A stretch of DNA of 20,818 nt from an uncultured Enterobacteriaceae bacterium (GTDB lineage: Bacteria > Pseudomonadota > Gammaproteobacteria > Enterobacterales > Enterobacteriaceae). A program made the translations under genes and the position numbers. Positions within the stretch are counted from its first letter, which is position 1; each line of letters begins with the position of its first letter. The notes under the pieces are model-generated. The model ran no database searches and was not told the origin of the DNA. It saw nothing but the letters and a program-made list of their open reading frames with translations. The DNA lies in contig CAKZHC010000052.1 in the NCBI GenBank assembly GCA_936920625.1, forward strand, positions 1 to 20,818, given 5' to 3'. Shown here piece after piece: positions 1-8,207 of the stretch.

Positions 1-986
1 AAATAACTTTATTAATTCATTCTGGCCTGATATACAATAATTTACCTATCTTATTATCATGATCTTTTTATAGCAAATCGGATAAAAACAGCCCGTCTAT
101 ATAAGAACAGAAAATAATGAATTTCAGTTATTTTTCACTAACATTCAGCTCAGACAAGAATCATGATCAATAGCAAACTGTTTAAATCGAAAAACCACAC
201 TAAATAGCAAAAGCCAATAAAACATCAGTTTCTGACATATTCGCAGAAAATAAATAAAATATAGCAAAAAACAGAGAATGTTTATTATGTCAAATAATAT
301 CTATTCTGTCCTGTTTTTTCAAAAAATTTAAAATGATAATAAGATATGTCTCTTTACCAAATAGACTCACAAAACACTAATAATGCAGGATACTACTCTT
401 GATAAATTATTCAGTCCACGAGCTTCAAGCTAACAAACCTCATTATTCATACCATATCGATTCTATATAATAAAAAATCAGCCTGTCAAGCTATTTTAGA
501 TAATGCTTTTATTTTTTCATAGACCTGCTTCACAAATTAACTATAACCTGTACATAACTTTTTTTGCTATAAAACAGTATTGAAAAACTATTTTATGAAT
601 ACAATTGTATTTTATTAGAAAGGATATGATAAAAGTTATTGTTCACTCTGCTGAAAATAACCCCTCGCTGAGGAGGGTTATGATCTTTATTTCGATTAAA
701 GTTTGTCAAATAAATGCGAATGTCTGCTTATAAACACCGACCAGTAACATTTTATCCTATGGGGATATCTGTCAAGAACTATTCCACTGACAAATAGCTG
801 CATTCTGGCTTGATGGTCGCAGGACGAGAAAACAACCAGTCGTCACAGAGAGAGGGCCTTTGGTTAAACGTAAATCCAGCAGGCTTAAAATGCATCATAT
901 CCATCCTTATCTCAGTTAAGCCTGACCTGCATTGTCTGTATAACAGTCAGTTAGCCTGCCATTAATACGTTTTGGGTAAAAACACG
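1..986. other. AT-rich gene-poor stretch
   Basis: I see no convincing gene here. The first 650 bases are very AT-rich with frequent stops in all frames. An imperfect hairpin (AACC-CCTC / GAGG-AG-GGTT, about 658-680) could be a weak terminator of a transcript entering from the left, but it lacks a clear T tract. From about 760 the composition becomes more balanced up to the tRNA promoter, still without a recognisable reading frame. Confidence 0.6.
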
Positions 987-1016
987 TTGACGTACCTTAG
1001 CCTTATGAGGTTAAAT
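987..1016 (+). promoter_or_regulatory. Promoter of the tRNA-Phe gene
   Basis: A -35 element TTGACG (987-992) is followed after 18 bases by a -10-like TTAAAT (1011-1016). The start would fall just before the mature tRNA 5' end at 1026. The stretch after the -10 is GC-rich (GCGCCCG), the type of discriminator found at stringently controlled stable-RNA promoters. The -10 is imperfect, so the assignment rests mainly on position. Confidence 0.6.
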
Positions 1017-1025
1017 GCGCCCGTT

Positions 1026-1101
1026 GCCCGGATAGCTCAGTCGGTAGAGCAGGGGATTGAAAATCCCCGTGTCGGTGGTTCGATTCCGCCTCCGGGCACC
1101 A
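1026..1101 (+). tRNA. tRNA-Phe (anticodon GAA)
   Basis: This is a complete 76-nt tRNA with the CCA end encoded (1099-1101). The acceptor stem is GCCCGGA paired with TCCGGGC. The D arm is AGCTCAGTCGGTAGAGC, the anticodon stem is GGGGA/TCCCC around GAA (1059-1061), and the T arm carries GGTTCGATTCC. The sequence is the canonical enterobacterial phenylalanine tRNA. tRNA-Phe 3' ends are common integration sites, but I found no second copy of the 3' end in this window, so no att pair can be drawn. Confidence 0.97.
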
Positions 1102-2340
1102 TATAACAGAGTATACCCGTAACAAGTGAGAGGCCTGTCTTATTCCCTCCTTCTGAATTCCCAATGCAAAGAAAAGGTTACTGCTCCCTACCTTGCACCA
1201 GTGCATTGTTTTTCTGACAAGCATGACCACACACCGCGAGCTCTACCAAAACCATTCCGGCATTTCAGCGACGCTATGCATATACCTGTAGACAATGACA
1301 ACATGTTTTCCGGCACCTGGCTAACCGTTTCATTGATGGCACATAACATACGATCAACCAGATTGTTGCTACAACGCTTGCGCTAATCTACTATTATCAG
1401 GATACAGCATGGTCAAATTATTTTTCGATCACTCCTTTAATTTTTGAAAATGGTATGGCGATACAGGAAAATGCCCGGTTTTAACGGGCATTAAATCTGT
1501 TTTTGCTATTTTCTCAATTGAAATCGAGCTCTCATCTTCAGCTTTTATCTTCATCACCTTCTATCTTCCGCGGGTGTTAGCTGCTTCTGTAGAATTAGTA
1601 GCAACTTTCGTAGCAGAAAGAGATCTATAACGCATGGCCCAGAAAATTCTGTGATCTATAACATATATTCATGCTTATATTATGATTTCACTCTGGCTGC
1701 TGGGCCAGGCAACTATCAGGCAGGCGTTTTTTAGCAAAAAGATTTATAACCAGATTACCGAATCACACTATCTCCCGTCCCAACACGTTAGTACTCTCAC
1801 CGCTATTCCGCGCAGCATACTGATGATCTAAAATAAGCGTTGCACCATGCAGCAAAAGCTACCCGGATCATCGCCTCTCTCGTCAGGCAGACACCATTCT
1901 CTACAAGCATAATCAACCTTAAAAACAGAGTCCTGCCACAACTCCGGAGCCAAATTGACCTGAAATCTAAAGAGGCTATTATTGTTAACAATAGCTCGAG
2001 CACCTCGATCCGGAAATCCATACCCAGAGCTTGCCAGATTTTGTGCCGTATCTTTAAAATCATCCCGGCCGTGACAATCAGTACGTCTCTCCCTCACCTG
2101 GTAAAACAGTATCACCTAAATTCTCCGGTTCAACCCTGCGCAACTGAGCGCGATATCAGTCCACAAATACATGATGGCCAGCATGTACAGCAGAACCAGC
2201 CTGTTTTGCTGATCACACGTATGATTGCTCAAACACACTCTCTAAACGAAGCTATGACAATACGTATATAAATAAGAGTTTTCTATATGTGAAAAACTGA
2301 TTTATGCTTGTTGGCCTGTTGCTAACAGGTGTTTCAATAA
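1102..2340. other. Gene-poor region after tRNA-Phe; no recognisable gene
   Basis: Open frames of 60-143 codons exist on both strands. The longest (1840-2271, +) has no recognisable motif, no clear ribosome binding site, and is opposed by two open frames on the other strand (2115-1828 and 2063-1803). None resembles a family I know. The mixed composition and broken frames suggest decayed DNA, possibly an old insertion next to the tRNA. A small hairpin CCTGTT-GCT-AACAGG (2315-2329) lies just upstream of the cdh ribosome binding site. Confidence 0.5.
1470..1505 (+). terminator. Rho-independent terminator-like hairpin
   Basis: AATGCCCG (1470-1477) pairs perfectly with CGGGCATT (1485-1492) around a 7-base loop, followed by AAATCTGTTTTTG. 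The stem-plus-T-rich tail is typical of an intrinsic terminator on the plus strand. It lies about 370 bases after tRNA-Phe with no recognised gene between, so it may end the tRNA read-through transcript or belong to a gene that has decayed. Confidence 0.6.
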
Positions 2341-2352
2341 GGAGTCATAATA

Positions 2353-3108
2353 ATGAAGCAGTTTTTTAAGTTACTTATATGTTTTCTCGTTATTATTATT
2401 ATTGCGCTAACATTATGGTGGTATTTTTCTCGTGATAATCCCAATATACTGTGGCAGATCATCAGCCAGCAGTGCGTGCCTAATCAGCAAAAAAACAATG
2501 ATCCAACCCCGTGTTCTAAGGTTGATTTAACTGAACGTTATGTGCTGTTTAAGGATAATAGAGGCCCTTATCATGATCTGATAATGCCTGTCGATAAAAT
2601 CACCGGAATTGAAAGTCCGTTGCTTCAACAAGAGAATGTAAAACCCTATTTTTATCAAGCATGGGAAAATCGGGCTGCTCTGTCGGAAGAGTTTGGCAAA
2701 CCAATCAACGATCAGTTGCTGGCATTAACGATAAATTCGAAATATGGCCGCTCTCAAAATCAGCTGCACATCCATCTGGCCTGCCTGAACCCAAAAGTTT
2801 ATAAGACACTACAAAAAGAGATGAGTCAGATTGATCAAACATGGAAACCTTTAAGTGAAAATCTGGTAGGGCATCAGTATCTGGCCAGAAAATTAGCCGG
2901 TACTGACTTAAGGAAAGAGGATCCATTCAAGTTATTACAACGCTATGCTGATAAGCAAGGGAATAGTATTGGAACTTATGGTCTCGCGCTGGTAGTCAAC
3001 CCTGCGGGCGAAATGATTTTGTTAGCCAATCATTTGAAAATTATTGATATGAACCTGGCTTCTGCCGGCGAACTTCAGGATTATCGATGTGCGGTAGCAG
3101 ATAACTGA
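2353..3108 (+). CDS. cdh: CDP-diacylglycerol pyrophosphatase
   Basis: The 251-residue protein matches Cdh (EC 3.6.1.26), which hydrolyses CDP-diacylglycerol to phosphatidate and CMP at the inner membrane in phospholipid turnover. Residues about 5-24 form one N-terminal membrane segment, so the catalytic part is probably periplasmic and anchored. The HIHLAC motif at residues 139-144 is the HIT-like histidine motif of the family. The conserved C-terminal region with YGLALV and MILLAN is present, and length is as expected for the family. The start is set by AAGGAG eight bases before the ATG. The gene appears single: gene-poor DNA precedes it and long hairpins follow. I see no damage. Confidence 0.9.
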   Translation: MKQFFKLLICFLVIIIIALTLWWYFSRDNPNILWQIISQQCVPNQQKNNDPTPCSKVDLTERYVLFKDNRGPYHDLIMPVDKITGIESPLLQQENVKPYFYQAWENRAALSEEFGKPINDQLLALTINSKYGRSQNQLHIHLACLNPKVYKTLQKEMSQIDQTWKPLSENLVGHQYLARKLAGTDLRKEDPFKLLQRYADKQGNSIGTYGLALVVNPAGEMILLANHLKIIDMNLASAGELQDYRCAVADN

Positions 3109-3132
3109 TTTATCCATCTAAATACTCCTGCT

Positions 3133-3184
3133 ACATTCAGGAAGGGTGAATACAACTTACTGTAAACGCTGACTTCCTGAATGT
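3133..3184 (+). repeat. 12-bp perfect inverted repeat after cdh
   Basis: ACATTCAGGAAG (3133-3144) is repeated in inverted form as CTTCCTGAATGT (3173-3184) with 28 bases between. It begins 24 bases after the cdh stop. No T tract follows, so it is not a classic terminator; it could stabilise the mRNA 3' end or mark an old insertion. Confidence 0.7.
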
Positions 3185-3215
3185 CTTAGTCCGAAAAATA
3201 TTCCTTTCGCAACGA

Positions 3216-3253
3216 AATATTAATCCACAACTACATAGTTGAGGATTAATATT
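3216..3253. repeat. Long near-perfect hairpin
   Basis: AATATTAATCC + A + CAACTA (3216-3233) pairs with TAGTTG + A + GGATTAATATT (3236-3253) across a two-base loop: 17 pairs with a single A-A mismatch. This is far beyond chance for a 38-base stretch and would form a strong RNA hairpin or a DNA cruciform. It lies 107 bases after cdh. Confidence 0.8.
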
Positions 3254-3838
3254 AGTCAGCAATTTTCATAATAAAACCATAGCATTATAAAATAGTGAAG
3301 GATAAGGTTATAACAACCATTCATAGTATAGAAACAGTTTCTATGCCATAGATCTATTAATGAATTATTCTTAATATTATTGATTTTATTATCTATAATA
3401 CAATGCCTTATGCACTTCCATATAAATTAATGATAGCATATAAAAAATATGACGATCTAAAAATAAGATGGATTTCTTTATAACATACTTATCTCTTGAA
3501 AATAATTATCGAAATATTCCTGTGCCAGCTAATTATCATCTATACCTCCTTTGATAACATTTTTGCGATTTTATCTTATCATTAAGCTAATCTCTGCTAC
3601 GTCTCATTACAATTGCAGAAAATCCATTTCTGATTATTCTCGGATAATTTTGTACATCATAAATGGATGAGAAGAAAATAATCACAATCCACTAATGTTC
3701 AACGCTTAGTCAATATACTTCACTTTTCAATTTCATTACTGCTTCCTGTCATGTTTAACTAAAACCGTATGATGATAAGTTGTGCTAGTCATATGATACG
3801 ATTTTTATTTATCCTCGGTTAATTTACAGCAATCAGTC
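3254..3838. other. AT-rich intergenic stretch with a small palindrome
   Basis: No gene is visible between the post-cdh hairpins and the regulator gene. The stretch is very AT-rich with dense stops. One clean palindrome, ATAGAAACAGTTTCTAT (3328-3344), has 8-bp arms around one base and could be a protein-binding site, but no known operator can be named for it. Confidence 0.5.
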
Positions 3839-3848
3839 AAGGAACAAT

Positions 3849-4562
3849 ATGAAAAAGAATACTCAAATATATAGCGGATTTCCTGAAATGATGACCACTG
3901 TTTTTGATCTGTTTTCTGATCCCATTGTAATAGCAAGTCTGGATTCGAGAATTGTTTATGCAAATATGTCTCATGCCAAACTTTCAAGCCTCAAAAAATC
4001 TGAAGAATTAATAGGAAGATATTATGAAGAAGTTCAGTGCCCTCTTTACCAGAACGAACAGGCAGTGCAGCAGTGGAAAAATCAAGATAAACATATGATT
4101 AATAATCCACTTAAAGAGCTCAGGATGCTTGAAATTCATCCGGAAGGAGCATCCTACCCTTTTATTAACAGAAAACTTCCTCTTTATAATGAAAATAAAG
4201 AACTTGTGGGAATACTTAACCATGTTAAATTTTTAGAAATTTACAGCCCGAATGACTTCATCAAGGGAAAACTCCCCGGCTCGTTGTTACTAAATAGGCC
4301 AGATGACTTTTTTACAGAAAAAGAATGTGAGGTGATCTTTCTGAAATTGCAGGGAATGACCAGTAAAGCTATTGCCAGCATTATTCACCGTTCTCCCCGC
4401 ACGGTGGAAAATATGATACAGCGTTTATATGAAAAATCTGGCGTCTGCCATGCCACAGATTTTGTTGAATTCTGCGAAAAGCGCAATCTGCATCGTTATC
4501 TTCCCCTCCGGTTTATCGAGCCAATGCGTTTCTCATATGATTCTGATTACACAGAAATATAA
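3849..4562 (+). CDS. PAS-LuxR-type transcriptional regulator
   Basis: This 237-residue protein has two parts. Residues about 10-130 look like a PAS-type sensor (LFSDPIVIASLDSRIVYAN, then the GI-N-H strand near 121-125). Residues about 152-205 form a LuxR/FixJ-type helix-turn-helix (FFTEKECEVIFLKLQGMTSK, then IASIIHRSPRTVENMIQRLY). The arrangement is seen in enterobacterial PAS/LuxR regulators of unknown ligand; there is no acyl-homoserine-lactone-binding domain and no receiver aspartate domain. The start is fixed by AAGGA six bases before the ATG. It lies immediately upstream of, and on the same strand as, the iron-siderophore receptor, with its own transcript likely. Control of the siderophore genes is a reasonable inference from position only. 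Confidence 0.8.
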   Translation: MKKNTQIYSGFPEMMTTVFDLFSDPIVIASLDSRIVYANMSHAKLSSLKKSEELIGRYYEEVQCPLYQNEQAVQQWKNQDKHMINNPLKELRMLEIHPEGASYPFINRKLPLYNENKELVGILNHVKFLEIYSPNDFIKGKLPGSLLLNRPDDFFTEKECEVIFLKLQGMTSKAIASIIHRSPRTVENMIQRLYEKSGVCHATDFVEFCEKRNLHRYLPLRFIEPMRFSYDSDYTEI

Positions 4563-4803
4563 AACCACTCCTTCGTTCATAAAAAATCAGTAGTTATGAG
4601 TCCGAAATTGTGATTGAGTCCTGCCTGAACAGACCACTGACTGACCTGGACAGCAGTGGCCCGGTTCATCCATCGCACCCCCTCCCAGGGCCTTCATCCG
4701 GCTGATTTGCCCAGTCAGACAGATAGACAGTAAGAACAGGTAATGTACACCATTTGTGCTATTCCCCAGTTGTTAACATATGTGTAAGAATATTCATCTT
4801 TAT
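4563..4803. other. Intergenic region with a GC-richer patch
   Basis: No gene is recognised. The segment from about 4615 to 4745 is clearly richer in G and C than the AT-rich flanks and shows no long open frame on either strand. It may be a scrap of foreign or decayed sequence. The receptor promoter follows at 4804. Confidence 0.4.
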
Positions 4804-4832
4804 TTGATAATAATAATATTTATCAAAATAAT
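4804..4832 (+). promoter_or_regulatory. Promoter with embedded Fur box for the receptor
   Basis: TTGATA (4804-4809), a 17-base spacer and AATAAT (4827-4832) make a strong sigma-70 promoter, five of six matches in each hexamer. Between them lies GATAATAATAATATTTATC (4806-4824), which matches the classical 19-base Fur box consensus at 16 positions. Fur bound with iron here would block RNA polymerase, so the receptor should be expressed only under iron shortage. Confidence 0.85.
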
Positions 4833-4869
4833 TATTAGTCTTAATTGGATATTATCCAGGGGATATGGA

Positions 4870-6936
4870 ATGCGATATACAAAAATGGTCAACGCGCTGG
4901 CTCTGATTCTGGTCAATAGTTCTGCTATGGCAACAGAAGGTACTATAGTGGTAACTGGCAATATTCTTGGTGACTCACGGGCAGATCAGGTAAAAACATG
5001 GGCAGGCAACCGCACAGTCATCACTAATAAACAACTGGAAAACGGAGCAAACCGCACGCTGGATGATGCACTCACGCGTGTGCCGGGGGTCAAAATCCAG
5101 GATGAAACTGGGACAGGCATACTCCCTCAAATTGCGATACGCGGGTTGAATGATAGCCGCAGCGGCCGGGTGCAAATTTTAGAAGATGGTATCCCACTAG
5201 CGCTGGCGCCTTATGGCCAGGAGGGAATGTCCTTGTTTCCGGTCACCTTCGACACAATTGAACGAATCGATGTGGTACGTGGGGGGGCGACCGTTCAGTA
5301 CGGCCCGAACAATGTCGGTGGAGTGATTAACCTCATTAGCAGACCTATTCCAGTAGAATGGCAGAATGTCATCTCGCAGCGTACTACTTTCTATGGCCAC
5401 GGACGTAATTTATGGGATACCTACCTGCGCAGCGGGGGAATGCTAAACGATGACTTTGGCCTGCAAATCGAAGCCAATCAGGTAAAAGGTAACTCTTTTC
5501 GTGAGCACAGCGCGACTAAAGTTGAAAATCTACGAGTGCGTGGATTATGGAATATTAACCGGGACACCACACTAAATCTGTCGTATCAATACTACGATGC
5601 CCATGCCGATCTTGCCGGTGCGCTCTCTGCTGCCGATTATCGCCATAATCGGCGCCAGAGCACCCGCCCCTGGGACAATTATGACGGCCGGACTAAACGA
5701 TACAGCGCAGTTTATAACCAGTTACTGGATCCGCTAGGTTTTATTGATTCTGCAGAATTTAACTGGACCTTCTTCGGTAGCCAGTCCGATCGTGACTTCC
5801 ATTTTGGGATGAGTAAGGTGCCAACACAGCAATGGAATCCAGCAGTGCCAGCTGATGTTGTCCGCAACTCTCCGCGTCATTTCGATGTCTGGGGTACAGA
5901 ACCGCGTCTGAGCCTGGATATTAACGGAGACAATGCAAATCAGCAGTGGATCCTCGGGGCTCGTTTTATCAGCGAAAAAATTGGCTACCAGGTTCGCGAA
6001 AAGACACTTACAACTGGCAATACTACACTCGTAAGCAACTATGGTTTTGATGATAAAGCCTGGGCTGGCTATGTCAGCAACGCGATAAAGCTGCTGGATG
6101 ACAAACTGATCATCACGCCAGGCGTCCGCTATGAACATGTCAGCGAGAAATACCGGGATAAAAAAAGTGATACCAGATATTCAGCACCAGATAACCAGTG
6201 GCTGCCAAGCCTGACAGTCGGTTATCAACTGACGCCAGAATGGTTCCTTTATGCTAATACTCAGAAAAGCCTGCGCCCCGCACAGGTGACCCAGATTGTT
6301 AAAGGTGGTGATGTCACCTCCGAACTGGCCTGGAACTACGAAAGTGGCGTGCGCTATACTCCGACAAAAAATGTCAGCCTCAATATTGGATGGTACCGTA
6401 TCGATTATAAAGATCGCATCGAATACAACAACGTTGCAGATATCTTCCAGAATATTGGTAAAACCCTCCATCAGGGTATAGAAGCGGAAGCGTTCTGGAG
6501 CCCTGAGGCAATAGAGGGGCTCACACTACATGCGGGCTATGCTTACCTGGACGCCGAACAGCGTAGTGGTGTGAATCAGGGTAAGCGGGTCCCCTACTCT
6601 TCCCGCAATCAGATTACACTGGACGGCAGCTATCAGTGGCGTGGCACCACCTTTACCCTTGCAAGCTATTACCTCAGCAAATCTTTCTCAGATGTCGCCA
6701 ATACTGTAGAAGAAGATAGTACCGGTTCTAAAGGCCAGATACCCTCCTACTGGGTATGGAATGCCGAGGTGAGACGTGATTTGTATAAGTCGGGCAAGAA
6801 CGTGCTGAACGGTTATATAATAGTCAACAATCTGTTTAACCGGGATTACTGGTTCAGGGGAATTGATACCAGCCCGTGGGGACGCCAGCCCGCCCCGGGA
6901 CGGTCGATGACCGCCGGTGTGAAATATACATTCTGA
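4870..6936 (+). CDS. FecA-like TonB-dependent ferric-siderophore receptor
   Basis: An outer-membrane receptor of 688 residues from the ATG at 4870. The frame stays open back to 4780, but that part overlaps the promoter and Fur box; AGGGG seven bases before 4870 and the signal peptide that follows (MRYTKM...SSAMA) support the later start. Just after cleavage comes a TonB box (TIVVTG). The plug resembles FecA: TLDDALTRVPGVKIQ, AIRGLND, LEDGIPLALAPYGQ, DVVRGGATVQYGPNNVGGVI. The barrel ends in a C-terminal phenylalanine (GVKYTF). There is no extra N-terminal signalling domain as in FecA itself, fitting direct Fur control rather than a FecIR system. It most likely imports the carboxylate siderophore made by the convergent operon, as PvuA does for vibrioferrin; the ligand is inferred from context. 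Confidence 0.92.
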   Translation: MRYTKMVNALALILVNSSAMATEGTIVVTGNILGDSRADQVKTWAGNRTVITNKQLENGANRTLDDALTRVPGVKIQDETGTGILPQIAIRGLNDSRSGRVQILEDGIPLALAPYGQEGMSLFPVTFDTIERIDVVRGGATVQYGPNNVGGVINLISRPIPVEWQNVISQRTTFYGHGRNLWDTYLRSGGMLNDDFGLQIEANQVKGNSFREHSATKVENLRVRGLWNINRDTTLNLSYQYYDAHADLAGALSAADYRHNRRQSTRPWDNYDGRTKRYSAVYNQLLDPLGFIDSAEFNWTFFGSQSDRDFHFGMSKVPTQQWNPAVPADVVRNSPRHFDVWGTEPRLSLDINGDNANQQWILGARFISEKIGYQVREKTLTTGNTTLVSNYGFDDKAWAGYVSNAIKLLDDKLIITPGVRYEHVSEKYRDKKSDTRYSAPDNQWLPSLTVGYQLTPEWFLYANTQKSLRPAQVTQIVKGGDVTSELAWNYESGVRYTPTKNVSLNIGWYRIDYKDRIEYNNVADIFQNIGKTLHQGIEAEAFWSPEAIEGLTLHAGYAYLDAEQRSGVNQGKRVPYSSRNQITLDGSYQWRGTTFTLASYYLSKSFSDVANTVEEDSTGSKGQIPSYWVWNAEVRRDLYKSGKNVLNGYIIVNNLFNRDYWFRGIDTSPWGRQPAPGRSMTAGVKYTF

Positions 6937-6956
6937 CATCATTAGTATAAACATAG

Positions 6957-6985
6957 ATAAGCCCGTGGTAGCACCACGGGCTTAT
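6957..6985. terminator. Bidirectional terminator hairpin
   Basis: ATAAGCCCGTGGT (6957-6969) pairs perfectly with ACCACGGGCTTAT (6973-6985) around a three-base loop. It lies exactly between the convergent receptor and binding-protein genes, three bases from the latter's stop codon, and can end transcripts from both sides. Confidence 0.88.
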
Positions 6986-6987
6986 GG

Positions 6988-8118
6988 TTATTCAGGTTGC
7001 AGCGGAAACAAGCCACGGTATGGAATACCCGTAAAATCCTGATACATGGCCTTCAGATCTGACACGGGGTCAATATCGGCAAACAGCTCCGGATAAAACA
7101 ACTTAGCCATCGCCTCAAGTGCTATGACATTGAAGGGGCTGTCATAGAATTGGTGATAAATAGCCATTACCTTCTTCTCTCTGACAGACGCTAGTGCAGA
7201 GATACCATTACGCGAAAGAAGACGTTGCAGCCGATGCATTGCTGTCGCTCTGTCGGCATCGTAGCCCGGTGGCACCGCTAGTGAAGTACTGCTCCACTCT
7301 CCCCAGTTGGCGCCACTCAGCAGGTAATAATCTGGCTGGCGGGAGAGCAATAGTTCCGCACTAACATCACCACCATGAGGGGGAACAATACCAGCCATCA
7401 TATTTTCCCCGCCAGCGGCAGAAATAAACTGTCCGAAACTGTCACGCCCAAAGACCGCGCAGCAGGTGTCCCCGGTCATCCCAGCGTGATTCTCAAATAC
7501 GACCCCGGGTTTCGCAGACGCTGGAATATCTTTGACGCGCTGCTCTACTCTTTGCAGTAGAAAGTGCCAGCGTGCAAGGAAACGGTCTGCATTCTTACGC
7601 TGGCCTGTGACCTCTGCCAGTAGTCGTATACTGGCAGGTGTATTAACAAGTGGTTTCTGGCGTAAGTCGACAAATATGACCGGAATATGGCTCTTCTCAA
7701 GTAACCCGAGACTGCCGCTGTCACGCAGTTTAGTCAGAATTCCGATATCAAACACGATTAAATCAGGCCTCATCGATAGCGCATTCTCAACACTAAAATC
7801 GCTGCGATAAGGATTAGCAAACACCGGTATCTGTTTTAGTTGCGGATAGTACTGTGCAAAATAGCGCCCCATATCCGGGGCGCGAGTCTGTAACGAATCA
7901 TCCCACACAACAATGCCTTTTAAGGGATCTTGTGGATGGAGCAAACTCATCACCAATAACATCCTGCTATCTGCCAGAATGATGCGGGACACTGGTGCAT
8001 TAACCGTTACCTGACGACCAGCAAGGTCTGTCACCGTGACCGCAGATGCCTGTACATGGAAAGTGGCCAGTAATACGAAAAAAAACAGACATAACATACG
8101 ATTCATAAACAACATCAC
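6988..8118 (-). CDS. FecB/FepB-like periplasmic iron-siderophore-binding protein
   Basis: This 376-residue (from 8118) protein is a class III periplasmic binding protein of iron ABC importers. It has a signal peptide (about residues 5-25, ending VQASA) and the typical opening VTVTDLAGRQVTV. Family motifs follow, such as RPDLIVFDIG near residue 115 and the C-terminal VIALEAMAKLFYPELF. There is no lipobox, so it is likely soluble in the periplasm. Start choice is uncertain: GTG at 8118, ATG at 8115 and ATG at 8106 (MNRMLCLFF) are in frame and none has a strong ribosome site; 8106 gives the most usual signal peptide. It is the last gene of the siderophore operon, 89 bases after the decarboxylase gene. 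No permease or ATPase gene follows, so its transporter partners must be elsewhere. Confidence 0.88.
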   Translation of the reverse strand: MMLFMNRMLCLFFFVLLATFHVQASAVTVTDLAGRQVTVNAPVSRIILADSRMLLVMSLLHPQDPLKGIVVWDDSLQTRAPDMGRYFAQYYPQLKQIPVFANPYRSDFSVENALSMRPDLIVFDIGILTKLRDSGSLGLLEKSHIPVIFVDLRQKPLVNTPASIRLLAEVTGQRKNADRFLARWHFLLQRVEQRVKDIPASAKPGVVFENHAGMTGDTCCAVFGRDSFGQFISAAGGENMMAGIVPPHGGDVSAELLLSRQPDYYLLSGANWGEWSSTSLAVPPGYDADRATAMHRLQRLLSRNGISALASVREKKVMAIYHQFYDSPFNVIALEAMAKLFYPELFADIDPVSDLKAMYQDFTGIPYRGLFPLQPE

Positions 8119-8207
8119 TTTTAAGTAAATCAGATTAAAAGGTAGTGAGCCCCAACGGCACTAATGCATCGATAATACTGCCTGTTGACAGACGCCAGCC
8201 CAGACAA

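Noticed and set aside
1026..1101. tRNA-Phe 3' end as an active att site of the phage relic
   Set aside because: No second copy of the tRNA 3' end and no integrase gene is seen in the window; the relic lies 14 kb away.
1003..1230. Open frame on the minus strand across tRNA-Phe
   Set aside because: It runs antisense through the tRNA gene and includes its complement; a coincidence of the tRNA sequence.
1840..2271. 143-codon open frame on the plus strand after tRNA-Phe
   Set aside because: No recognisable motif, no clear ribosome site, and two opposed open frames of similar length; not called as a gene.
4780..4869. Hydrophobic 30-residue N-terminal extension of the receptor
   Set aside because: It contains the -35, -10 and Fur box; the ribosome site and signal peptide point to 4870.
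8119..8207. Possible leftover of an exporter gene between decarboxylase and binding protein
   Set aside because: The 89 bases are too short and no transporter motif can be read; mentioned only as a possible scar.
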